A DNA stretch of 64,000 nt from Spirochaetales bacterium (GTDB lineage: Bacteria; Spirochaetota; Spirochaetia; SZUA-6; RPPD01), in the NCBI GenBank assembly GCA_016934415.1, contig JAFGSW010000025.1, positions 1 through 64,000 on the forward strand, in the 5' to 3' direction. This document shows, piece by piece, positions 8,067 to 15,574 of the stretch (its first letter is position 1; each line of letters opens with the position of its first letter). The notes under the pieces were generated by a model that made no database searches, was not told the DNA's origin, and saw only the letters and a list, made by a program, of their open reading frames with translations. The position numbers were made by a program, and so were the translations under genes.

Positions 8067-9398
8067 CTAACTCCTTTTATAATTCTTGATTTCCGACCGG
8101 ATGCGGGCGGACAGCTCGCCGACCTTGACTCGCACCTGTTCCATCGAATCCCGGAAGCGCAGGGTGACGGTGTCGTCCTCCTTGGTCTGGTAGTCGATCG
8201 TAATGCCGTAGGGGGTGCCCGCCTCGTCCTGGCGCCGGTAGCGCCGTCCGATGGCGCCGCTTTCGTCGTAGAAGGTCGGATAATCCTCGCGGAGCCCGAG
8301 CTCGATTGTGCGAGCGAGCTCGGCCAGGCCGTCCTTTTTCACGAGCGGGAACACGCCCACGGTGACCGGGGCGATCGAGGGATGCAGGCGCAGGACGACG
8401 CGCTTCTCGCCCTGGGCCTCGTCCTCGTCGTAGGCGTCGCAGAGCGCCACGAGCACCTGCCGCGTCAGGCCGGCGGAGGTTTCGATGATGAACGGGAGGA
8501 AGCGTTCCTTGGTCTCCTCGTCGAGCCAGGTGAGGTCTTTGCCGGAGTACTCGGTGTGCTGCTGGAGGTCGTAGTCGGTCCGGTTGTGTATGCCCTCGAT
8601 CTCATTCCAGCCGAAGGGGAATTCGTAATACACGTCCACCGCCCTCCTCGCGTAAAAGGCGAGCTCGTCCTTGCCGTGCTCGTGAAACTGGAGCTTGGCG
8701 GCCCTCACGCCGATTTTTTCATAGTACTTGATCCGTTCGTTCTTCCAGTAGTCGAACCATTTTGCGTCCTCGTTCGGCCGGATAAAATACTGCATTTCCA
8801 TCTGCTCGAATTCGCAGGTGCGGAAGATGAAATTTTTCGTCGTGATCTCGTTCCGGAAGGCCTTGCCGATCTGGGCGATTCCGAAGGGAATCTTCACCCG
8901 GGTGGTGTTGGTCACGTTCTTGAAGTTGACGTAGATCCCCTGGGCGGTTTCGGGCCTCAGGTACACGATCGAGGCGGCGTCCTCCAGCGGGCCGATGTGG
9001 GTCTTGAACATGAGGTTGAATTTGCGGGGCTCGGTGAGATCCTTGCCGCAGTTCGGACACTTTTTTGAGATCCGGTTTTCCTCCGGGAGCTGGTCCTCGC
9101 GGAAGCGCATCTTGCAGCCCTTGCACTCGACGAGGGGATCGGAAAAGTTGGCCACGTGGCCCGAAGCCTCCCAGACGCGGGGGTGCATCATGATGGCGGC
9201 GTCGATGCCGACGATGTTGTCGTGGAGCTGGGTCATCTCCTTCCACCAGAACTGGGCGATGCGGTTCTTGAGCTCGACGCCGAGCGGGCCGTAATCCCAG
9301 GCCGAGGACAGGCCCCCGTAGATTTCAGAAGACTGGTAGATGTAGCCCCTGCGCTTGCAGAGAGAGACGAGCTTGTCCATCGTGACGACCGGTTCCAT
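8067..9398 (-). CDS. glyS: Glycine--tRNA ligase (single-chain, dimeric type)
   Basis: Charges tRNA-Gly. This is the homodimeric class II enzyme, not the alpha/beta form. It has YGGLSSAWDYGPLG near residue 22 and a CKGCKMRF/CPNCGKDL zinc knuckle near 90-120. PETAQGIYVNFKN and GIAQIGKAFRNEI form motif 2, and an anticodon-binding domain lies at the C-terminus. I chose the ATG at 9398, giving MEPVVTMDKLVSL, because CGAGGAGT lies a few bases before it and homologues begin with this sequence. A longer reading would add 25 unrelated residues. It is followed immediately by tyrS, and gltX lies 183 bases upstream on the same strand. Confidence 0.95.
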   Translation of the reverse strand: MEPVVTMDKLVSLCKRRGYIYQSSEIYGGLSSAWDYGPLGVELKNRIAQFWWKEMTQLHDNIVGIDAAIMMHPRVWEASGHVANFSDPLVECKGCKMRFREDQLPEENRISKKCPNCGKDLTEPRKFNLMFKTHIGPLEDAASIVYLRPETAQGIYVNFKNVTNTTRVKIPFGIAQIGKAFRNEITTKNFIFRTCEFEQMEMQYFIRPNEDAKWFDYWKNERIKYYEKIGVRAAKLQFHEHGKDELAFYARRAVDVYYEFPFGWNEIEGIHNRTDYDLQQHTEYSGKDLTWLDEETKERFLPFIIETSAGLTRQVLVALCDAYDEDEAQGEKRVVLRLHPSIAPVTVGVFPLVKKDGLAELARTIELGLREDYPTFYDESGAIGRRYRRQDEAGTPYGITIDYQTKEDDTVTLRFRDSMEQVRVKVGELSARIRSEIKNYKRS

Positions 9399-9581
9399 AC
9401 TGACTCCTCGAAGGCGGCGGCTTTGCGCAGGCGCCGCAATTTCGTAACGCGAGCTTCTATTCGGAAGCGCCAATCGGGTGGAAGGCGGGAAGAGAGCTCC
9501 ATATCGGTTTTTTCGCTTTGTGATCCGGCGGCGCGGCGGCAGGCGATTTCGCCCAACGCCGCGAGGCCATCGGGAGCGATT

Positions 9582-11057
9582 TTACACTTTTTCGCCTAGC
9601 AATGCAATCGCGGCGGAAAGGCGCGCCTCGACCTTGTCCTTTCCCAGGATCAGCATGGACCCCATGAGCGGCGGCGACTTGGTGGTCCCGGTGAGCGCCA
9701 CGCGGAGCGGCATGAGGAGGTCGCCGAGCTTGACGCCCAGCTTCTCGGCGAGGGCCTTGAAATCGGATTCAAGCTCCTCTTCGGACTTCCCCTCGAAGCC
9801 CGCGAGACTCGTGTTGAGAGCCGTGAGGGTCTCGAGCGTCTTTTCGGGCGTGCCTTTCTTGGGCACCAATTCGGCCGGATCCGCAATTGAAACGTCCTCG
9901 AAGAAGAACGACGTCCAGGACGCGCAGTCGGAGAGCAAGGTGAGACGTTCACGGATAAGCGGTACGATGTCCAGCAGGGTCTTCCTTTCCGCCTCCGTCG
10001 GGGGAGAAGCGAAGAGGCCGGCTTGCTGCATGAAAGGCACCAGCCGGTCGCGGAGGTCGGCCGGCTCAAGCTTCCTCATGTACTGGCCGTTGAACCAGTC
10101 GAGCTTTTTGTAATCGAACACCGCGGAAGACTTGGAAAGCTTGTCGAGGGTAAAGAGCTTCTCGAACTCCTCGCGCGAGAAAAACTCCCTCGTGTCGTCG
10201 TACGACCAGCCCAGGAGCGTGACGTAGTTGACGATCGCCTCCGGGAGGTAGCCCTTCTCCCGGAATTCGTCCAGGGTCGTACTTCCGTGACGCTTGGCGA
10301 GTTTGTGCCCGTCCTTCCCCAGGATGAGGGGCGGATGGTAGTACTTGGGCGGTTCCCAGCCGAAGGCCTGGTAAAGATGCAGGTGGATTGGGCCCGAGGA
10401 GAGCCACTCCTGAGATCGGATGACGTGAGTTATTTCCATCAGGTGATCGTCGATGACATTGGCGAGATGATAGGTCGGGAATCCGTCTGATTTGAGGAGC
10501 ACGGGATCGGGGTTGATATCGATATTCGCTTTCTCAATGTCGCCCAGAATCTCGTCGCGAAAGACGGTGACGCTCTCGAGCGGAATCCGCAGACGAATGA
10601 CGGGCTTGAGGCCTTGTTCATCGTACTCCGCCCGTTGCGTTTCGGTGAGATCCCTGCAATGGCGGTCGTAGCCGATAACGGGGAGCTTCTTCTCAGTCTG
10701 CTCCTTGCGGACGGCCTCGAGGCGCTCGGGACTGCAATAACAGCGGTAGGCGTGGCCAGCCGACACGAGCTTCGCGGCGTAATCGCCGTAGACGGCATTG
10801 CGCTCCGACTGGACGTACGGCCCGAACGGGCCGCCGACGTCAGGCCCCTCGTCCCAGGACAGGCCGAGCCAGCGCAAAGTGTCGTAGATGTTTTGGATCG
10901 AACCTTCGGTCGAGCGGCCCTGGTCGGTGTCCTCGATTCTAAGCAGGAACTTCCCTCCCGTGGCCCGGGCGTAGAAATAGTCGAAAAAGGCATTGCGCAG
11001 GTTGCCGATATGCATTTTTCCCGTCGGAGACGGGGCGAAGCGGACACGAACGGTCAT
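9582..11057 (-). CDS. gltX: Glutamate--tRNA ligase
   Basis: Charges tRNA-Glu. The same enzyme may also mischarge tRNA-Gln if the cell uses the transamidation route, which cannot be judged here. The 491-residue class I synthetase starts MTVRVRFAPSPTGKMHIGN, containing the HIGH box, and has KLAKRHGST near residue 253 as its KMSKS box, followed by the helical anticodon-binding domain. An AGAAGGACC ribosome site precedes the ATG. It forms a synthetase group with glyS and tyrS on the same strand. The region upstream of its start holds an inverted repeat element shared with divergent bioY. Confidence 0.95.
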   Translation of the reverse strand: MTVRVRFAPSPTGKMHIGNLRNAFFDYFYARATGGKFLLRIEDTDQGRSTEGSIQNIYDTLRWLGLSWDEGPDVGGPFGPYVQSERNAVYGDYAAKLVSAGHAYRCYCSPERLEAVRKEQTEKKLPVIGYDRHCRDLTETQRAEYDEQGLKPVIRLRIPLESVTVFRDEILGDIEKANIDINPDPVLLKSDGFPTYHLANVIDDHLMEITHVIRSQEWLSSGPIHLHLYQAFGWEPPKYYHPPLILGKDGHKLAKRHGSTTLDEFREKGYLPEAIVNYVTLLGWSYDDTREFFSREEFEKLFTLDKLSKSSAVFDYKKLDWFNGQYMRKLEPADLRDRLVPFMQQAGLFASPPTEAERKTLLDIVPLIRERLTLLSDCASWTSFFFEDVSIADPAELVPKKGTPEKTLETLTALNTSLAGFEGKSEEELESDFKALAEKLGVKLGDLLMPLRVALTGTTKSPPLMGSMLILGKDKVEARLSAAIALLGEKV

Positions 11058-11165
11058 GCAGATGGTCCTTCTTTTCTAACAATGTTTTTTATCCGCGGCT
11101 TTTCCCGGAACAAGCAGACTCTATCCCGGAAAGGAGCTTTCGGCAAGGGCGATATATTGAGAAAG

Positions 11166-11345
11166 GGACACGAAGAGCACCCCTCGGCTCGTTGGAAGCT
11201 TCGCTACGCGACACGCTCGGGGCAGGCCCCGGAAACGAAGAATATGGAGAAAAAAAGAAATCAAAAACGAGAAGCGGCCTAAAGCATCGCATTCCCCTTT
11301 TTCTTTCTCCGTGATCTTCTTCTTTTCTTCGTGGTCTTCGTGTCC
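11166..11345. repeat. Long interrupted inverted repeat (ACACGAAG family) with nested GC-rich repeat
   Basis: The outer ends are GGACACGAAGA (11166) and its complement TCTTCGTGTCC ending at 11345. The inner arms GAAGAA-ATGGAGAAAAAAAG and CTTTTT-CTTTCTCCGTG also pair, so the whole could fold into one long hairpin. The left arm is split after GAGCAC by a second element at about 11180-11235 that begins CCCCTCGG, contains CGCTCGGGGCAGG and ends CCGGAAAC. It lies between divergent gltX and bioY, in a 419-base gap without any gene I would call. Confidence 0.8.
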
Positions 11346-11386
11346 TCTTCATGCAGGTGCGGAAACAGCAAGGTCAAGCGGAAAAG

Positions 11387-11401
11387 TTAGGCCTTGCCTA
11401 A
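11387..11401. promoter_or_regulatory. Palindromic operator candidate overlapping the bioY -35 box
   Basis: TTAGGC-CTT-GCCTAA is a perfect 6-3-6 inverted repeat that overlaps the -35 hexamer of the bioY promoter, the classical position for a repressor site. The regulator is unknown. It does not look like the BirA operator I know. Confidence 0.45.
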
Positions 11402-11422
11402 TGGCGGAAAAAACGCTATAAA
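11394..11422 (+). promoter_or_regulatory. bioY promoter
   Basis: TTGCCT (11394-11399) and TATAAA (11417-11422) are separated by 17 bases, about 55 bases before the bioY start. A CCGGTC/GACCGG hairpin lies in the leader next to the ribosome site. Confidence 0.6.
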
Positions 11423-11476
11423 TCTTCCTAAAATTGCTTAGTCCGGTCCCGGAAATGACCGGAAGGGGGTTACCGA

Positions 11477-12055
11477 ATGTTCGCAATGAAAACCTATGCA
11501 GATATCGTTCGTCCCGCCCACAAGGCGAAGGCCCTGGCTTACGACGTTATCCTCATTGTGGGAGCTTCGCTTCTCATATCGCTTTCGAATTTCATCATCC
11601 GTATTCCCATTGCCGGCACCCCGGTCCCGATCACCGGTCAGACCTTCTCGGTACTACTCCTGGCCGCGCTCCTGGGCCCGAAACGCGGGCCGGCCGCGGT
11701 CGTCCTGTACCTGGCTTACGGGATCGCCGGCCTGCCCTTTTATTCGGGCGGCGCAATCGCCGGTCCGACCGGCGGTTATCTCCTGGGGTTCGTTTTCTCA
11801 GCGTTCGTGGTCGGCTTCCTGTGCGAACAGGGCCTTGATCGCCGTTGCCACACCGTAATCGCGGCCATGCTCGTCGGGAACGTCGTTCTCTACGTTCCCG
11901 GCATCATCTGGCTTTCCTTTTACACGCCCCAGAACGCGTTTGTACTCGGCCTCTTCCCCTACGTGCCGGGCGACCTCCTCAAGATCGCTTTGGCGGCGGC
12001 GATTCTGCCCACCGGCTGGAAGTTGATCCGGAAACTCAAGCAAAATCGATCTTAA
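11477..12055 (+). CDS. bioY: BioY, biotin-specific S component of an ECF transporter
   Basis: Membrane protein that captures biotin and passes it to an energy-coupling module. The 192 residues form about six TM helices and carry the BioY signatures RIPIAGTPVPITGQTF near residue 42, LLLAALLGPKRGP and YLAYGIAGLPFYSGG near 68-90, GPTGGYLLGF near 97, and PYVPGDLLKIALA near 162. No EcfA or EcfT genes are adjacent, so it would act alone or with a shared module encoded elsewhere. AAGGGGG lies eight bases before the ATG. A palindrome over the promoter suggests repression. A terminator follows inside the next repeat element. Confidence 0.93.
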   Translation: MFAMKTYADIVRPAHKAKALAYDVILIVGASLLISLSNFIIRIPIAGTPVPITGQTFSVLLLAALLGPKRGPAAVVLYLAYGIAGLPFYSGGAIAGPTGGYLLGFVFSAFVVGFLCEQGLDRRCHTVIAAMLVGNVVLYVPGIIWLSFYTPQNAFVLGLFPYVPGDLLKIALAAAILPTGWKLIRKLKQNRS

Positions 12056-12067
12056 GAAAAAAAATCG

Positions 12068-12265
12068 ATAAGGAATCCAAGAAACCAGGAAAGAACGAAA
12101 AGAGAGAAATCTAAGCGAATTTACGCTTCTTTCACTGTTGCTTATGTAAAAGAAAGCCACCGCGGCTATGACGGTGGCTTTCTTTTTTTTAAAGAAAAAA
12201 TATATTAGAAAATTATTTCTATGTATTTTCCTGGATTCCTGCTCCTGGATTCCTGGTTTCCTTAT
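12068..12265. repeat. Inverted repeat, GGAATCC/AAACCAGGAA type, enclosing the bioY terminator
   Basis: The left arm ATAAGGAATCCAAGAAACC (12068) pairs imperfectly with the right arm ending CCTGGTTTCCTTAT (about 12228-12265). The right arm itself repeats TCCTGGATTCC. The bioY terminator hairpin lies between the arms. The element fills the convergent gap between bioY and the aminotransferase gene and ends about 20 bases from the latter's stop codon. Confidence 0.7.
12148..12190 (+). terminator. Intrinsic terminator after bioY
   Basis: AAAGAAAGCCACCG and CGGTGGCTTTCTTT form a long perfect stem with a nine-base loop, followed by a run of T. The flanking A-run makes it able to work for the convergent aminotransferase gene too. 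Confidence 0.9.
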
Positions 12266-12285
12266 AGCTCCTTTTCCTGTCGAAG

Positions 12286-13503
12286 TCAATCCTGCGAGTA
12301 GTGCGAGAAAAAGTGGCCGATGCGCTCCATTGCTATTTTCAAATCGTCGACCGGCGGCAGGAAAACGATCCGGAAGTGATCGGGCGACGGCCAGTTGAAA
12401 CCGCTGCCCTGGACGAGGAGCACCTTCTCCTGCAGGAGGAGATCGAGGATCATTTTTGAATCGTCCTTGATCCTGAAGCGCGTCTGATCGACCTTCGGGA
12501 AGAGATACAGGGCGCCTTTGGGCTTGACGCAGCTTATGCCGGGGACGGAGGAGATCATCTGATGGCAGAGGTCCCGCTGTTCACGAAGTCGGCCGCCGGG
12601 GAGCACCAGGTCATTGATGCTCTGATATCCGCCTAAAGACGTCTGGATGGCGAGCTGAGCCACGACATTGCTGCATAACCGCATGGAGGCGAGGATTTCA
12701 AGCCCCTCGATGTATTCCTTCGCCTTGGCTTTATCGCCGCTTAAAATCATCCAACCGGAGCGGAAGCCCGCCAGCCGGTAGGCCTTGGACAGCCCGTTCA
12801 AGGTGACGAAGAATACGTCCTCGGCCAGCGAAGCGAGCGGTACGTGCACTGCGTCGTCGTACAGGATCTTCTCGTAGATTTCGTCCGCGAAGACGATGAG
12901 ATTGTGCCGGCGTGCGATTTCGACGATATCCTCGAGCACCCGGCGGGAGTAGACGGCGCCGGTGGGATTGTTCGGATTGATGACGACAATGCCCTTGGTG
13001 CGCGGGGTGATTTTTTTGCGGATATCGGCCGTATCGGGAAGCCAGTCGGCTTCCTCGTCGCACAGGTAATGAATGGGCCGCCCGCCGGAGAGGTTTACAG
13101 CCGCGGTCCAGAGGGGGTAGTCGGGCGCCGGCACGAGCAGCTCGTCGCCGTTGTTGAGGAGCCCCTGCATGCACATGACGATGAGCTCGCTCACGCCGTT
13201 GCCGGTGTAGACGTCCTCGGTTTCGACTCCCCGAATCCCGATGCTCTGACAATGCTGCATCACCGCCTTGCGCGCGGCGAACAGGCCCTTGGAATCACTG
13301 TAGCCTTCCGCGTCCTTGAGGTTTATGATGACGTCGTGAATGATCTCGTCCGGCGCGTACAGGCCGAAGGGTGCGGGATTGCCGATATTGAGTTTAAATA
13401 TTCGGAACCCTTCCTCCTCAAGCGCCTGGGCGTTCTTGAGCACGGGACCGCGGATGTCATAGCACACGTCCTTGAGCTTGTCCGCCTGCTTGAATTGTTT
13501 CAT
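12286..13503 (-). CDS. AlaA-like pyridoxal-phosphate aminotransferase (class I fold)
   Basis: Probably makes alanine from pyruvate with glutamate as donor, as AlaA (YfbQ) does. Substrate specificity is inferred from overall similarity. It shows the fold type I landmarks KLNIGNPAPFG near residue 35, YSDSKGLFAARKAV near 67, VINPNNPTGAVYS near 165, the cofactor Asp in FADEIYEKILYDD near 198, and the lysine that binds PLP in LNGLSKAYRLAGFRSGW near 228. I chose the ATG at 13503 (MKQFKQADK) because GAGGTG lies six bases upstream. The longer reading adds 13 residues without a ribosome site. It converges on bioY and diverges from the ABC1 kinase. Confidence 0.85.
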   Translation of the reverse strand: MKQFKQADKLKDVCYDIRGPVLKNAQALEEEGFRIFKLNIGNPAPFGLYAPDEIIHDVIINLKDAEGYSDSKGLFAARKAVMQHCQSIGIRGVETEDVYTGNGVSELIVMCMQGLLNNGDELLVPAPDYPLWTAAVNLSGGRPIHYLCDEEADWLPDTADIRKKITPRTKGIVVINPNNPTGAVYSRRVLEDIVEIARRHNLIVFADEIYEKILYDDAVHVPLASLAEDVFFVTLNGLSKAYRLAGFRSGWMILSGDKAKAKEYIEGLEILASMRLCSNVVAQLAIQTSLGGYQSINDLVLPGGRLREQRDLCHQMISSVPGISCVKPKGALYLFPKVDQTRFRIKDDSKMILDLLLQEKVLLVQGSGFNWPSPDHFRIVFLPPVDDLKIAMERIGHFFSHYSQD

Positions 13504-13632
13504 ATCTGGCACCTCAATGAGTGTATCGGTATCGGGAATCAAGAGTACGGGTAATTAATTCGAAAATCAAGGGGGTGTTTGGTTGCAAGCTCTCACCTCT
13601 TGATCTATAGTGAAAGAGGAGTCAAGAGAGTG

Positions 13633-15321
13633 ATGTGGGGCGCGATTCCTTCCATGAAAAAACGCGTGATCGCCCGCCGGTCGGGGGAGATCATTTCCGT
13701 GCTCTTCAAGTACGGGTTTGCCGAGCTCTTAAACCGGTTGCGGGCCCATTCCCGCCTTCCCTTCCGTTTCCGAAAGAAGGCGCGCGAGCAGGTCAGGGAA
13801 AACATCGACAAGCCGTTCGCCGTCCGTTTGCGCCTCGTCTGCGAGGAACTCGGCACGACCTTCATCAAGTTCGGGCAGATGCTTTCCATGCGTCCCGATA
13901 TTCTCCCGAAAAACGTCATCCTCGAGCTGGAAAAGCTCCAGGACCAGGTTCCTCCGTTCGACCTGAAGACTGTCCGGGAGACGATCGGGATCCAATTCGG
14001 GAAGCCGTTTACGGAGGTGTTCCGCTCCTTTGAGGAGGCCCCCGAGGCCGCCGCCTCCATCGCGCAGGTGCATCGGGCGACGCTTCTCTCGGGTGAAGAG
14101 GCGGCCGTGAAAATACAGCGGCCGGGCGTCCGCAATTTGGTGGCCGTCGACCTGGAGATACTTTCCCACCTCGCCCAACTGGCCGAACGCCACATTCCCG
14201 AGCTTTCGCTCTTCAATCCCGGGGCCGTGGTGGCGGAGTTCGCGGCCAACATCCAGCACGAGCTCGATTTTCTCAAAGAGGCGCGGAACATCGAGAGCTT
14301 CCGTAAGAATTTCATGAACGACCCGACCGTGCACATTCCGACGGTCTACTGGGATTACTGCACGGAAAAAGTGATCTGCATGGAATTTATCCACGGCATC
14401 AAGATCTCGGAGTTGGACACGCTCAAGCGGACGGACTGCGACCTGCCGCTCATCGCCCGTCGCGGGCTGGACGTAGTATTCAAGCAGATCTTCCGGGACG
14501 GTTTTTTCCACGCCGATCCGCACTCGGGCAACCTCTTCATCCTCCCCGGCAATATCATCGTGCCCATCGACTTCGGGCAGGTCGGTTTCGTGAGCGAGTT
14601 CCTGCGGGAGCGTTTAGGCCGCGCCCTGGCCGCCTTCGTCAATCGGGACGCCCGCTCGCTCGTCAAGGTGCTCCACGACCTGGAGCTCATCGAGGACGGA
14701 ACCGTCACCCGTGAGCTCACCTTCGACCTCGAGCACCTTATCAATTACTACCATGACATTTCACTCGCCCAGCTCAACTTGGGCACGGTCATCCTCGAGC
14801 TCATCGACCTCATCCGACGGCACCGCATGCGAATCCCGGTTGACATGATCCTCCTCGGGAAGGCGGTGGCCACCATGGAGGCGCTCGGCAAGGAGCTCGA
14901 TCCAAGCATCGACATAGGCGAAGTGGCCGGGCCGTACGTCCGGAAACTCGTGCTTTCCTCCGTCGATCCTTTAAAAACAACGAAGGAAATCGGCCGGTTC
15001 CTTTCCGACTCCCACGACCTGTTCCGGACCCTGCCGGACGACGCGTCGGCTATTCTGAAAAAAATGCGGAACGATCGTTTGAAAATCAAATTCGAGCATG
15101 CCGGGCTGGATCCGTACGTGAAGGATCTCGACAAAGTGGGAAACAGACTCTCGGCGAGCGTCATCATCGCCGCTTTTCTCATCGGCTCTTCGCTCATCAC
15201 CTACGTGAGCAAGGGCCCGACGATTCTCGGCATTCCCGTCATCGGCTTCGTCGGCTACACCATAGCCGGCCTGCTCGGCATTTGGCTCATCATCGGCATC
15301 ATCCGCTCGGGCAGACTATAG
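13633..15321 (+). CDS. ABC1/UbiB-family atypical protein kinase-like protein
   Basis: A member of the family that supports ubiquinone or other isoprenoid lipid metabolism, probably on the inner membrane. The KxGQ-type motif TTFIKFGQMLSMRPDILP lies near residue 75 and the alanine-rich loop PEAAASIAQVHRA near 140. These are followed by the nucleotide lysine in AAVKIQRPGV, FFHADPHSGNLFI near 295 and the metal Asp in VPIDFGQVGF near 310. Two hydrophobic helices end the protein. AGGAG lies 11 bases before the ATG used here, and a GTG one codon earlier is equally possible. No ubiquinone genes are nearby, so the lipid it serves is unknown. Confidence 0.85.
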   Translation: MWGAIPSMKKRVIARRSGEIISVLFKYGFAELLNRLRAHSRLPFRFRKKAREQVRENIDKPFAVRLRLVCEELGTTFIKFGQMLSMRPDILPKNVILELEKLQDQVPPFDLKTVRETIGIQFGKPFTEVFRSFEEAPEAAASIAQVHRATLLSGEEAAVKIQRPGVRNLVAVDLEILSHLAQLAERHIPELSLFNPGAVVAEFAANIQHELDFLKEARNIESFRKNFMNDPTVHIPTVYWDYCTEKVICMEFIHGIKISELDTLKRTDCDLPLIARRGLDVVFKQIFRDGFFHADPHSGNLFILPGNIIVPIDFGQVGFVSEFLRERLGRALAAFVNRDARSLVKVLHDLELIEDGTVTRELTFDLEHLINYYHDISLAQLNLGTVILELIDLIRRHRMRIPVDMILLGKAVATMEALGKELDPSIDIGEVAGPYVRKLVLSSVDPLKTTKEIGRFLSDSHDLFRTLPDDASAILKKMRNDRLKIKFEHAGLDPYVKDLDKVGNRLSASVIIAAFLIGSSLITYVSKGPTILGIPVIGFVGYTIAGLLGIWLIIGIIRSGRL

Positions 15322-15382
15322 TTCATAGTCAACTTCGTTGAGGACAGCGTCTGAATAGTCGGAAGGACTAAAATTGCGAAGA

Positions 15383-15537
15383 GGGCACGAAGAGGAAGAA
15401 GTACACGAGGCAAGAGAAAAAAGGAAAATATTCAACTCAAGCCGTCTTCATTTTCCCTGTTTTTTCCTTCGTGTTCTTCGACTGCTTCGGGTTCGGAGCC
15501 TGCCCCGAGCGTAGCCAAGGGGTGTCCTCTTTTCTCC
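15383..15537. repeat. Interrupted inverted repeat (ACACGAAG family) with nested GC-rich repeat
   Basis: The left arm begins GGCACGAAGAGGAAG, with ACACGAGG further in. The right arm reads CCTTCGTGTTCTTCG and, after an interruption, GTGTCC. The interruption (about 15479-15532) is the GC-rich second repeat, which on the minus strand begins CCCCTTGGCTACGCTCGGGG. It thus sits directly inside the GGACAC end, as in the copy near 11.2 kb but in the opposite arm. It fills the 253-base gap between two convergent genes and ends 38 bases from the stop of the one to its right. Confidence 0.75.
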
Positions 15538-15574
15538 TTATTTGGGGCGACAGTCGATTGCTGTTGTGTGCCGC

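Noticed and set aside
9399-9473. 25-residue N-terminal extension of glyS
   Set aside because: No ribosome site; homologues begin at MEPVVTMDK-like sequence, and CGAGGAGT precedes that ATG.
11089-11352. ORF of 87 residues in the gltX-bioY gap (and similar Lys/Arg-rich frames at 24.6-24.85, 30.2-30.55 and 12.17-12.4 kb)
   Set aside because: These are translations of the inverted repeat arms; low-complexity composition and no ribosome sites.
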